From: JBMDXB01 sp048594975 | Lineage (GTDB): Bacteria; Acidobacteriota; Vicinamibacteria; Vicinamibacterales; 2-12-FULL-66-21 | Assembly (NCBI GenBank): GCA_048594975.1 | Contig: JBMDXQ010000106.1 | Span: 1-37,453, forward strand | Direction of reading: 5' to 3' | DNA length: 37,453 nt | Shown here: piece after piece, positions 1-7,245 of the stretch | Numbering within the stretch: the stretch's first letter is position 1 | Layout of the letters: each line of letters begins with the position of its first letter | Notes under the pieces: generated by a model | Seen by the model: the letters and a program-made list of their open reading frames with translations, nothing else | Told to the model about the DNA's origin: nothing | Databases searched by the model: none | Position numbers and translations under genes: made by a program

Positions 1-419
1 TCTACCTGGCCGGGGAGCTGAGCGGCAGCCGCCGAATCCTGGTGGAGGACCATCTCAGCCGCTGTCCCGGCTGCCGCGCCCGGATCGCCGAGATGAAAGG
101 CGAGCGGCCGATCGTTGCCATGCCGCGGGGCTGCCCCCCTCGGACACCCCCTACCCGCTCGCTCGCGCCCCGGGTCGGCGGCGCGCTCCGCTCGCGTGGC
201 TCGCTCGTAACGCTCGCTCGCGCCTTGCCGAGGGGCTTCGCCCCTCGGACTCTCCCTACACGCTCTCTCGCGCGCCGCTTCGCCGGCGCGCTCCGCTCGC
301 GTGGCTCGCTCGTAACGCTCGCTCGCGCCTTGCCGATGCGGCCCTCACCAGTCTTGACGCAGGAGAAGGCCGACTATTACATGGGGGTGCCGAAGCAGCC
401 GGGGCTATTCCGCCCGTAG
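1..419 (+). CDS. Zinc-finger anti-sigma-like protein (zf-HC2), 5' end cut off, tail made of repeat DNA
   Basis: The reading frame is open from base 3 and has no start inside the window, so this is the 3' part of a gene. The first ~35 residues match the end of a zf-HC2 (putative anti-sigma factor) domain: an acidic EDHLSRCPGC stretch with the H-x3-C-x2-C zinc pattern, preceded by YLAGELS. In characterised members this domain binds an ECF sigma factor and holds it inactive. After about base 120 the frame runs through a 105-bp tandem repeat and gives an Arg/Ser/Pro-rich tail unlike any anti-sigma C-terminus, so the natural end has probably been replaced. No transmembrane segment is visible in the part present. 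The nearest sigma gene is on the other strand 3 kb away, so partnership is not implied. The zinc motif is clear; whether the fused product is functional is doubtful. Confidence 0.55.
   Translation, partial: YLAGELSGSRRILVEDHLSRCPGCRARIAEMKGERPIVAMPRGCPPRTPPTRSLAPRVGGALRSRGSLVTLARALPRGFAPRTLPTRSLARRFAGALRSRGSLVTLARALPMRPSPVLTQEKADYYMGVPKQPGLFRP
121..336. repeat. Two tandem copies of a ~105-bp GC-rich repeat
   Basis: Two copies lie head to tail at about 121-225 and 226-336. A 52-base core at 180-231 recurs without mismatch at 285-336, an offset of exactly 105. The first half of each unit is more diverged. The unit is rich in the words GCTCGCTCGCGC and CGCTCGCGTGGC. Related words recur between genes at about 2853-2873 and 3132-3160, and in reverse orientation at about 21553-21570, so this is a dispersed intergenic repeat family with a local tandem duplication. 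Confidence 0.85.
342..381 (+). repeat. Direct repeat copy A (~40 bp)
   Basis: This stretch, starting at CTCACCAG and ending at CCGACTATTACA, recurs with about 85% identity in the same orientation at 3742-3781. The two copies bracket the ADOP permease, gene remnant and sigma factor block. Confidence 0.7.
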
Positions 420-2831
420 TGCCGCGACCGGATCCACACGCGAGGCGCGGAGCGCCGGGACGTAGCTTGCAAGCAGCGCCACGGCAAGCATCACGGCAGA
501 CATCCCGGCGAACGCGAACACGTCCAGTCGCCCGACGTTGAACAACAATGTCGTGACGTACTTCGTGAGCCCCACTGCCGCCAGCGTTCCCACGACGATA
601 CCGGCCAGGGCGACCCGCCCGCCCTGCCACACGAACATCCGCCGTACGGTCTTCGCCTCCGCGCCCAGGGCCATGCGTACGCCGATCTCCTGGACGCGCC
701 TCGTCACCCGATACGAGAGCACGCCGTACAGCCCCACCGCGCCGAGGACGAGCGCGAGCACCGCTGCGATGCTCACCATGAGCATCGTGAATGACAGGTC
801 GGCCATGGCCTTCGCGGCCAGACGCTTCATCGTGAAGATGCGATACATCGGAGATGTCGGGATGACGTCGCGAATGATCGCGCGAACCTCGGGTTCGAGT
901 TGGTCCGCACGGGTCGACTTCATGACGTATGCCGGCGATGAGGACACGGCCGGCAGGTACACCATTGGCTCTGGGGATTTGCGGCGGAGGTCGTCAACCA
1001 GGACGTCCTCGACCACTCCGATGACGCTGTACCACGTCTGGCCACCGGCCGCGGGCCGTAACTGCTTGTCGATCGGATCCTCACCGGGAAACAGCAACTG
1101 AGCGGCCGACTGGCTGATGATCACGAAGGGCATCGCCCGTGCTTCCTCGACCCGTTCGAAGTAGCGACCGCGCACGAGTTCGATGCCCATCGTCTGGAAG
1201 TAGGCGCCCCCGGCACCAGCGAAGCGAACGAGAGGCGCCTCGGCGCCACTCGCCTCGAGCCTGGAAGTGGTGATGCTCTGCCTGCCAGCGCCCTCGTCCA
1301 GGGGGAGAGTGGTGATGTACCCCACGGATTCGACGCCCGGGAGCGCCTTCAGGCGATCCATGAACGCGTACTGAAACCTCGACATCGCGGCCCGATCGTT
1401 GAGGTCGGGGCGACCGGCCGCGATCTGAAATGTGAAGATGCCGTCCGTGTCATATCCGGCGTCGACGTTGCTGAGCTGCCAGAAGCTGCGCATGAGCAGC
1501 GCCGATCCAACCAGCAGGACGAGCGCAGATGCCGTTTGCACGACCACCAACCCATCCCGCGCGAGATTCCCGCCGACGATCCCTCGCCCGGCGTGATGAA
1601 GGCTGCCCAGGCGTGAGCCTGAGAAGCGGAGGGCTGGCAGCAGGCCGAATGCGCACGCCGCCAGAACCGAGATGCCGACCGTGAAAAGAAGGGCAGTGAG
1701 GTCCAGACCCGCGACGGCGAGTCCGGGAATCGGCGCGCCGCCAAAGCCGCCCGCGACGGCGTCCGGTGCTGCGCGAACCAGGACCGGGACGCCAGCCCAG
1801 GCGATGAGCGTGCCGGCCGCGCCTCCCGCCGCAGCGAGAAGCAGCGCCTCCGTCACCTGTGAGCGCACCAGGTCGCCTCGTCCGGCTCCGAGAGCACGCC
1901 GCACCACCAGGTCGCGACGCCGATTCTCCGCGCGCACCGTGAACAGGCTGGCCACGTTCGCGCACGCGATCAGGAACACGATTCCGACCGTGCCGAGCAG
2001 AATCCACAGCGGCATCGCGATGTCGCCGAGAAGGTGTTCGCGGAGTGGTTTCACCACCGGCCGGTGACGCTCCATGATCCGCACGTAGGGCGCGGGACCA
2101 CCCAGCCGCTGCTGCACGCGACGCGCGGCCGGTTGGAGCTGGGCCACCAGTGTCGCGCGGTCCGTTCCCGGCTTCATCCGTGCGACCGCGCGCGGTCCGA
2201 ACCCGCCAGGCGTCGCCTGCGCGGCGCGAATCGTCATCGGGACCCAGAACGCGACGCGCTCATCCGGGAAGCGAAACTCCGGTCTCATGACGCCGATGAC
2301 AGTGCGAGTCTCGTTCCCGAAGATGTAACTCTTGTTAATCACCGCCGGATCGGAGCCGAACCAGGTGCGCCACAGCCAATGGCTGATGACGACGACACGG
2401 TTTCCGTCCTCATCGCTGGGCAGCCGCCCGTGCAGAGGCTGGGCGCCCACCGTCGTGAAGAACGACGGCGTCGCCTGCGTCAGAAAGAGTTGGTCGACCT
2501 GCCCTTCGGCACGCGTAGTCGACGAACCGGTGCCGTACAGCCCGATGTCTTCGAGACCGGGGACGCTCTCGCGGTATTCGAAGTACAGTTCATCGGGAAC
2601 GCCGAACTCCTCTGGTAGATCACTTCCGGGCGCCGTTCCGCCGATATGGACGAGCCGGTCCGCGTGCGGGAACGGCAACGACTCGAGGAGCACTGCGTTG
2701 ACCACGCTGAAGATCGCGGCGCTGGCGCCGATGGCGAGCGCGAGCGTCAGCACGACGACGAGCGTGAAGCCCGGCGCGCGGCCAAGACTCCGCGCGGCGT
2801 GCCTGAAGTCCCTGATCCACCGTTCCAGCAT
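405..2831 (-). CDS. ADOP-family MacB/FtsX-like permease (copy 1, intact)
   Basis: A full-length ADOP, the acidobacterial family in which a MacB_PCD periplasmic domain and an FtsX permease domain are duplicated in one ~800-residue chain with no ATPase gene beside it. The start used is ATG at 2831 (MLERWIRDFRHAARSL), which matches the usual N-terminus; an in-frame GTG at 2840 is an alternative. Visible parts in order: an amphipathic N-terminal helix, TM1 (VVVLTLALAIGASAAIFSVV), a periplasmic domain, the first FtsX segment with the RRRDLVVRRALGAGRGDL loop, a central TM pair, a second periplasmic domain, and the C-terminal FtsX segment with VQEIGVRMALGAEAKTV and the ending RASRVDPVAALRAE. No frameshift was found. 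Its substrate and whether it borrows an ATPase are unknown. A frameshifted remnant and an ECF sigma gene lie upstream on the same strand. Confidence 0.93.
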   Translation of the reverse strand: MLERWIRDFRHAARSLGRAPGFTLVVVLTLALAIGASAAIFSVVNAVLLESLPFPHADRLVHIGGTAPGSDLPEEFGVPDELYFEYRESVPGLEDIGLYGTGSSTTRAEGQVDQLFLTQATPSFFTTVGAQPLHGRLPSDEDGNRVVVISHWLWRTWFGSDPAVINKSYIFGNETRTVIGVMRPEFRFPDERVAFWVPMTIRAAQATPGGFGPRAVARMKPGTDRATLVAQLQPAARRVQQRLGGPAPYVRIMERHRPVVKPLREHLLGDIAMPLWILLGTVGIVFLIACANVASLFTVRAENRRRDLVVRRALGAGRGDLVRSQVTEALLLAAAGGAAGTLIAWAGVPVLVRAAPDAVAGGFGGAPIPGLAVAGLDLTALLFTVGISVLAACAFGLLPALRFSGSRLGSLHHAGRGIVGGNLARDGLVVVQTASALVLLVGSALLMRSFWQLSNVDAGYDTDGIFTFQIAAGRPDLNDRAAMSRFQYAFMDRLKALPGVESVGYITTLPLDEGAGRQSITTSRLEASGAEAPLVRFAGAGGAYFQTMGIELVRGRYFERVEEARAMPFVIISQSAAQLLFPGEDPIDKQLRPAAGGQTWYSVIGVVEDVLVDDLRRKSPEPMVYLPAVSSSPAYVMKSTRADQLEPEVRAIIRDVIPTSPMYRIFTMKRLAAKAMADLSFTMLMVSIAAVLALVLGAVGLYGVLSYRVTRRVQEIGVRMALGAEAKTVRRMFVWQGGRVALAGIVVGTLAAVGLTKYVTTLLFNVGRLDVFAFAGMSAVMLAVALLASYVPALRASRVDPVAALRAE

Positions 2832-2870
2832 TGCCTTCACACGCTACCTCACTCGCGGCGCTCGCTCGCG

Positions 2871-3130
2871 CGACTACTTTGCCTTCGCGGCTTTCGCGGC
2901 ATCCACCTTGGCGCGGCCGCGCACGATGCCGTCGCGCTCGCCGGTCATATCGCCCTGCAGACGTCCCTTGACGACCATCAGCGTGAACTTGAACAGCGGT
3001 CCGTCGGGCTGCTGCACTTGCCTTGCCGGCGGTGGCGGTACCCTTCTCGATCTTCCACTGTTGCTCAGCCGGGCCTGCGGTGTCCTTTGCCCTTCTGCGG
3101 CAGGTTGAAGACGAGCGGCCTGGGATCGCC
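2871..3130 (-). pseudogene. Frameshifted C-terminal remnant of a conserved small protein
   Basis: Three minus-strand frames together give one plausible protein tail: GDPRPLVFNLPQKG, then AEQQWKIEKGTATAGKA, then QQPDGPLFKFTLMVVKGRL followed by GDMTGERDG and an Ala/Lys-rich end with TAG at 2871-2873. Moving between the segments needs two frame changes, near 3090 and near 3020. The phrase 'GPLFKF...KGRLQGDMTGERDG' has the rhythm of small secreted beta-rich acidobacterial proteins, but I cannot name the family. The 5' part is missing and is replaced by GC-rich repeat DNA. This is most likely dead DNA between the sigma factor and the ADOP gene. Confidence 0.55.
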
Positions 3131-3204
3131 CCGCTCCGCTCGCGTGGCTCGCTCGCGCGGCTCGCTTGCGCCCGGGAACGAGCCTCAGTTCAATGAGATA
3201 GCTT

Positions 3205-3690
3205 CTAGCGTTGCATCTCGGCCTGCAGCCGGTGCCGGATCCGGTGGAGTCGGACGGTCACGTTGTTCTTCTCTATTCGGAACATCCCGGCCAGCTCCTC
3301 GATCGACAGCCCCTCGACGTGACGCAGCAGGAACAGGCTTGCGTCCTCGCTCTCCAATGTGGCGATGGCGCGTCGAAGCCGCGCCTTCAGAAGCAATGGG
3401 TGTTGGATGGCGGCGTGCGGCGTCCGATCGTCGTAGACCGACTCCGCACGAAGCGCCCGGCGCCGCAGCACGTCGACGGCCGCGTTGACGGCTGAGCGCC
3501 GGAAGTAGGCGGCCGGCAGCGCAACGTCCTCGACGTCTCCACCCCGGGCCAGGACGCGCAGGAAGACGGTCTGCAGGACGTCCTCGGCATCGGCCGGATT
3601 CCCTGTGACGCGCAGGGCCGCGCGGAATACCGCCTCGTAGTGGCGCTCGTACAGCTCGGCAAACCCCGCCAGCGGGGTCGTAGAAGCCAT
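3205..3690 (-). CDS. ECF sigma-70 family RNA polymerase sigma factor
   Basis: A short sigma factor (161 residues from ATG at 3690; 175 from a GTG at 3732) with the two usual ECF parts. Region 2 is FAELYERHYEAVFRAALRV followed by NPADAEDVLQTVFLRVL, which recognises the -10 element and contacts core polymerase. Region 4 is a helix-turn-helix around LRHVEGLSIEELAGMF with NNVTVRLHRIRHRL, which recognises the -35 element. The ATG start is preferred because homologous region 2 begins only a few residues after it, while the upstream extension lies in the repeat that abuts the gene. No anti-sigma gene follows; the downstream neighbours are a remnant and an ADOP permease. Its target regulon cannot be read from the window. 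Confidence 0.88.
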   Translation of the reverse strand: MASTTPLAGFAELYERHYEAVFRAALRVTGNPADAEDVLQTVFLRVLARGGDVEDVALPAAYFRRSAVNAAVDVLRRRALRAESVYDDRTPHAAIQHPLLLKARLRRAIATLESEDASLFLLRHVEGLSIEELAGMFRIEKNNVTVRLHRIRHRLQAEMQR

Positions 3691-3741
3691 CGGGATCGGC
3701 AGCTCGTCGATTTGCGTGCTGGCTGTGGGCACCTCGTCCGC

Positions 3742-3781
3742 CTCACCAGCCTTGACGCGCGAGGAGGCCGACTATTACAGG
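3742..3781 (+). repeat. Direct repeat copy B (~40 bp)
   Basis: Second copy of the repeat at 342-381, about 85% identical and in the same orientation. It lies directly upstream of the ECF sigma gene, and an in-frame TAG of the sigma frame falls inside it (3772-3774), which limits how far that gene can extend. Confidence 0.7.
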
Positions 3782-3897
3782 AGTGCGGGAGAATTGTAGC
3801 GCCGCCGGCGTAAAGAATGCCCACCTGCGCGGGACCAATCGATGTCGCCGTCGCGCGCCAGCCACCTCAGGAGCGCGAAATGCATCAGGGGAGAGCC

Positions 3898-4098
3898 GCA
3901 CATGAGTTCATCAATGGCCATCGTCTTCGCCGTCTTCGCCCAGCCAGCGAACGCGTGATCGCGATCCCTGAGGAGGTATCGCAGTGCCTGATCCCAGGGA
4001 AACGCTTCGTGCAGCTGTCGAGCGGTCCACGCCGCGGTGGGATGGTGGGTGACGGCGACGCGCACAACCCGTCGGCGCACGTGCGCCGTCCGAATCGT
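3898..4098 (-). pseudogene. Integrase-core transposase remnant (catalytic middle only)
   Basis: The minus strand encodes RRRVVRVAVTHHPTAAW, ARQLHEAFPWDQALRYLLRDRD and AGWAKTAKTMAIDEL. This is the centre of the rve integrase transposases common in acidobacteria, which read 'RRRIVHFNVTAHPTAEWTAQQL...RYLLRDRD...MGI'. The RDRD aspartate of the DDE triad is present. The helix-turn-helix N-terminus, the first catalytic Asp and the C-terminal part with the catalytic Glu are all absent; beyond MAIDEL the frame becomes unrelated. It cannot encode an active transposase. A complementary upstream piece of the same family survives near 31.5 kb. Confidence 0.75.
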
Positions 4099-4277
4099 GT
4101 TGTTCCCGGGAGACCCACAGTTACGGGTTCATCGAGTTCGATAGTCCACATCTTTCGACCGCTCTGGACTGTACGCCCGTGCAGGGGAAGCTCATGCGCG
4201 AGCGTGCGGCATCAGGCATGGTTCTTCCGGTCTTGACTCGACGTCTCAGGCATCCCTGACGTGTTCTGCCTCAGACT

Positions 4278-4655
4278 TTACGCCGCGGAGCCACTGACGC
4301 TGTAGGGGCGGATCAACACGTCTGCTGAAATCCCGAGCCCTTCGTGCAGCTTCCGGATCATGTCGATTGTGAGCGGGCGACGACGGTTGAGAACCTCGGC
4401 GACACGGGCACGACTCCCGAGAAACGGTTCGAGGTCTCGGCGAGTCAGCCCACGGCTTTCCATGTGGTAGAGCAGCGCGTCAATCGGATCCGGCGGCTCG
4501 ATTGGCTCATGCTGGGATTCGTAATGATCGACGAGAGTGATGAGGACTTCAAGGCGGTCGCCCGCTGGTGTACCGGGCTTGGCGTTCATCAGGCGCTCGA
4601 TCTCCCTGAGCGCTGCTCGGTGATCAGCCTTGGTCTTAATGGGACGAATCTGCAT
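4278..4655 (-). CDS. higA: HigA-type antitoxin (HTH)
   Basis: A 125-residue antitoxin of the HigA family. It would bind and neutralise the HigB toxin encoded just upstream and repress the operon. The N-terminal half (IKTKADHRAALREIERLM, then GTPAGDRLEVLITLVDHYE) is the typical HigA dimerisation/toxin-binding part. The C-terminal half is a helix-turn-helix: LTRRDLEPFLGSRARVAEVL and RRPLTIDMIRKLHEGLGI. The ATG at 4655 lies 7 nt after the toxin stop, and the toxin stop codon itself supplies the ribosome-binding site (TGAGG, 6 nt before ATG). Toxin-first order is characteristic of higBA. The frame stays open upstream of the ATG, but that stretch is the shadow of higB. Confidence 0.93.
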   Translation of the reverse strand: MQIRPIKTKADHRAALREIERLMNAKPGTPAGDRLEVLITLVDHYESQHEPIEPPDPIDALLYHMESRGLTRRDLEPFLGSRARVAEVLNRRRPLTIDMIRKLHEGLGISADVLIRPYSVSGSAA

Positions 4656-4662
4656 AGCAACC

Positions 4663-4956
4663 TCACACCGTCGCGATGTCGATTCGGTCGTACGTCTTGT
4701 GCGTGCCGATGAATCGCACGTAGCACATCTGATATCGATAATTGACCGCGACGACGAGCCGGTACTCGTTTCCGCCGATGTTGAAGACGATGCGGTCGTC
4801 GCCAACGAAACTCGCGTTCGCGTAGACCCGCTTGACGTCCGCCGGAGAGCGCCAATCCGCCTTCCGTACATCGTGGTACCACGCCCGCAACGGCGCCTCA
4901 GCGTCGGCGTGTTTCTCCCAGAACTCACGCAGCGTACGCCGGGCAATGATGCGCAC
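4663..4956 (-). CDS. higB: HigB-type mRNA interferase toxin
   Basis: A 97-residue toxin of the HigB family (RelE/ParE superfamily). Characterised members are ribosome-dependent mRNA endonucleases. The sequence follows the family along its whole length: VRIIARRTLREFWEKHADAE, then WYHDVRKADWRSPADVKRVY, ASFVGDDRIVFNIGGNEYRL, and YVRFIGTHKTYDRID near the end. The start is GTG at 4956, because homologues begin M-R-I-I; the frame is open upstream to 5205 but that extension resembles nothing. A promoter with an embedded palindrome lies immediately upstream and would start transcription about 2 nt before this GTG. It is flanked on both sides by dead integrase fragments, consistent with a horizontally acquired module. 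Confidence 0.93.
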   Translation of the reverse strand: MRIIARRTLREFWEKHADAEAPLRAWYHDVRKADWRSPADVKRVYANASFVGDDRIVFNIGGNEYRLVVAVNYRYQMCYVRFIGTHKTYDRIDIATV

Positions 4957-4964
4957 TCCGAGCC

Positions 4965-4993
4965 AGTATAGGCTGCTCCCATATTGGGAGCAA
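4965..4993 (-). promoter_or_regulatory. higBA promoter with palindromic operator between -35 and -10
   Basis: On the minus strand, TTGCTC (4993-4988) and TATACT (4970-4965) are separated by exactly 17 nt, a good sigma-70 pair. The perfect palindrome TGCTCCCATATTGGGAGCA (4974-4992; 8-nt arms, 3-nt centre) fills the spacer and part of the -35 box. This is the classic position for a self-repressing antitoxin or toxin-antitoxin complex. Predicted transcription start is near 4958, two bases before the toxin GTG, so the mRNA would be leaderless. Confidence 0.75.
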
Positions 4994-5138
4994 GGACTAT
5001 GCCGCGCCTCAATAGGGCGCCAGTGGGTACTCTCGGCGGCGATGGTGCTGTCCCGATCAGAAACTCCATCGGCACGAATAGAGCGGTGGAGGGCTGACAT
5101 CTCCGCGCCAAGACGACTCCGAGAGTCGTGACCCGTAA

Positions 5139-5163
5139 TGTCCGAAGACTCCATCCACACGGG
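5139..5163. repeat. Short dispersed motif, copy 1
   Basis: A 22-base stretch starting TGTCCGAAGACTCC at 5139 recurs with two mismatches at 28485-28506, just after tonB. Both copies are in the same orientation and neither is coding. It could be the end of a lost mobile element; this is inference from similarity only. Confidence 0.45.
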
Positions 5164-5232
5164 TTTGGCGTAGACTCCGTGCGTGCTGCCGCTGCACGTG
5201 ATCATCGCCGCACCTTTTTGCGCGCCCAGTGA

Positions 5233-6019
5233 CTGGCGCTGTTCGCTGCGGACTTCTTCACGACCGAGGTCTGGACCGTGCGCGGCCTGGTCGCTTACTA
5301 CACGATGTTCGTGATCGAACTACACTCCCGTCGTGTCCATGTTCTCGGATCAACGACGCACCCGGACGAGGCGTTCGTCATCCAACGATGCGCCACCTGA
5401 TTGACGATGTCGATGGGGTCCTCCGGGGGAATCGAGTGCTGATCTGCGATCGCGATCGGAAGTGGAGCGCCGCGGTCGAGCGGTTCCTCGCAACGGGAGG
5501 CGTCCGGTTGATTCGGACACCGTTCATGGCGCCCAACTGCAATGCGCATGCGGAGCGGTTCGTACGCTCCATCAAAGAGGCGTGCCTGAATCGCGTCATC
5601 CCGCTCGGTGATCTCCAGATCGGCCGTCAGCTCACCGACGCGACCTACGGCGTGCTCGGCGGGCCCTGCATCCTGATCTGCGACCGCGATCGAAAGTGGA
5701 GCACCGGCGTTCGGCAGCTGCTCGAGACATCCGGTGTGCGCGGGATCCGGACACCGTATCGCACGCCCAACTGCAACGCGCCCGCGGAGCGATTCGTCCG
5801 CTCAATCAAGAGGAATGCCTGAATCAGGTGATCCCGCTCGGTGAGCGGCCCTTCGGTCGTACGCTCGCCGAGTTCCTGATCCACTATCAGCGCGAACGCA
5901 ATCATGAAGGGCTCGGCAACGACCTGATTGATGGTGTCGGAGACCAGCATCGCCCCGCCTCCGTTCGGCGGCGTCAACGCATCGGCGGCCTTCTCAGCTA
6001 CTACTACCGTGCGGCGTAG
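5233..6019 (+). pseudogene. Composite, frameshifted integrase-core transposase with a duplicated catalytic segment
   Basis: Three frames combine into a decayed rve transposase. Frame 1 (5233 to ~5385): LALFAADFFTTEVWTVRGL, VAYYTMFVIELHSRRVHVLG, ending HPDEAFVIQ; the DFF aspartate is the likely first DDE residue. Frame 2 (~5388-5822): RHLIDDVDGVLRGNRVLICD, then CDRDRKWS with APNCNAHAERFVRSIKEACL. The same segment then occurs again as CDRDRKWS (5679) with TPNCNAPAERFVRSIK. Frame 3 (~5815-6019): ECLNQVIPLGERPFGRTLAE, HYQRERNHEGLGNDLIDG, and the typical end LGGLLSYYERAA-like (here GGLLSYYYRAA) before TAG. The two CDRDRKWS copies are 234 nt apart and diverged from each other, so they look like two related insertions joined together. 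It is not functional. Confidence 0.82.
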
Positions 6020-6145
6020 CGCTAGCGCGCCACCCAAATCGGTCGGTCGGCCGATTTGTCGGACGTTACGCCGATGGCGGCGACGGGATTCCGGCAGCGC
6101 GGGGCGGGGCCACGCGCCGCGACGCGTGGCCCCGCCCTCACCCGC

Positions 6146-7087
6146 TTACTCGCAGCCTGCGTTGCCTGCCGAGCACGTCCCCAGATTTCGTTGCCACACG
6201 TTCACGGTCGTCGCGTTGAAATCCCACAGATCGGTCCAGTTGTCCGTGCCGTTGCCCCGCGCGTCGTTCTGTTGGATTACGTTGCCCGACGCCCCGCTCA
6301 TCACGATGATGCCCGGCCCAGGATGCCCGTGCACCCGGTTCTGCGCGACCAGATTTCCGGCCTGCACGCCTGTGCTGACCATGATTCCAGACCCGAGCGA
6401 TCCGATGACTTCGTTCTCGACGATGCGGTTCCCGCTGTTGGTCGAGCCCCACAGCATGATCGAGCAGGCGTAGTTGGCATACGTACTCTGCTGCGCCTGG
6501 TTGTCGGTCAGCCGATTCGCGCGGACCAGGTTGCTGTTGCTACTGTTGACGAAGCCGATCCCCAGATGCCCGTTGTCGTGGATCGAGTTCTGCGTGATGT
6601 CGTTGAAGCTGGACGCGATGAGCACGACGCCCTGCGCGCGGAACGGGAACGTGGACGCCGACCCGGCGTAGACGTTGTTGCGGATCTCGTTCAGGTGGAT
6701 CCGGGCCTGCGTCGCGTTGTGCAGGACGATGCCGCTCTCGTAGCCTTCGATGGTGAAGCCGGAGATCTCGACGCCGCTCACACCCATGACGTGAATGCCG
6801 AAGCCGACGCCGGCGGCGCCACCACACGCGGTGCCGCTCAGGATGGCGCCAGTCTGTCCGAGTGCCGGGGCGGAGCGCAGGCGGATATCCGGAGTCTTGA
6901 TCGTGACGCGCTCGCAGTACGTGCCCGGCGCCACGGTGATGATGGCGCCGGGTTCCGCCGCATTCAGCGCCTCCTGGATCGTCCCGAAGTCACTCGGAAC
7001 CGTCAGAACCTGCAGCGACGCGACGCCGAGCGCCGTTGGTGCGGTGACCATGAGCAGCACCGCACAAAGAACGTAGAGTCGTTTCAT
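6146..7087 (-). CDS. Secreted right-handed parallel beta-helix protein
   Basis: A 313-residue exported protein. The N-terminus is a signal peptide (MKRLYVLCAVLLMVTAPTAL) followed by a short mature lead and VPSDFGTIQEALNAAEPGAI, the entry of pectin-lyase-like or NosD-type beta-helices. The body consists of ~22-residue coils rich in Asn, Gly, Ile and Val (ISGFTIEGYESGIVLHNA, IHLNEIRNN, DITQNSIHDNGHLGIGF, NRIVENEVIGSLGSGIMV). Such folds bind or cleave polysaccharides, but no catalytic set can be assigned here, so substrate and activity are open. The end carries Cys residues (LGTCSAGNAGCE) and no anchor. Ribosome-binding site AGGAGA lies just before ATG 7087. It stands alone: downstream is the dead transposase, upstream a divergent sigma factor. 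Confidence 0.88.
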   Translation of the reverse strand: MKRLYVLCAVLLMVTAPTALGVASLQVLTVPSDFGTIQEALNAAEPGAIITVAPGTYCERVTIKTPDIRLRSAPALGQTGAILSGTACGGAAGVGFGIHVMGVSGVEISGFTIEGYESGIVLHNATQARIHLNEIRNNVYAGSASTFPFRAQGVVLIASSFNDITQNSIHDNGHLGIGFVNSSNSNLVRANRLTDNQAQQSTYANYACSIMLWGSTNSGNRIVENEVIGSLGSGIMVSTGVQAGNLVAQNRVHGHPGPGIIVMSGASGNVIQQNDARGNGTDNWTDLWDFNATTVNVWQRNLGTCSAGNAGCE

Positions 7088-7245
7088 GGTCTCCTCCCAC
7101 TGCTGAGCTCGTTACAGTTTTGACACCCACCACGCGGCCTGCAGGGAGAGACCTGCTGCTACATGCGGAAAATCGCCCGCGTGTCCCTCACGCGCGCTGC
7201 AATTCGTTGAACGCCCGGACGCCGGCGCGTAACATCCGGCCTGAC

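Noticed and set aside
180..336. CRISPR-like spacing of repeats
   Set aside because: Only two copies, a 52-nt core, and the 'spacer' is itself a diverged repeat; no cas genes.
4246..4259. Small hairpin downstream of higA (5-bp stem, 4-nt loop)
   Set aside because: Too short and without a following T run to call a terminator.
4957..5205. N-terminal extension of HigB
   Set aside because: No family similarity, and it contains the promoter and palindrome.
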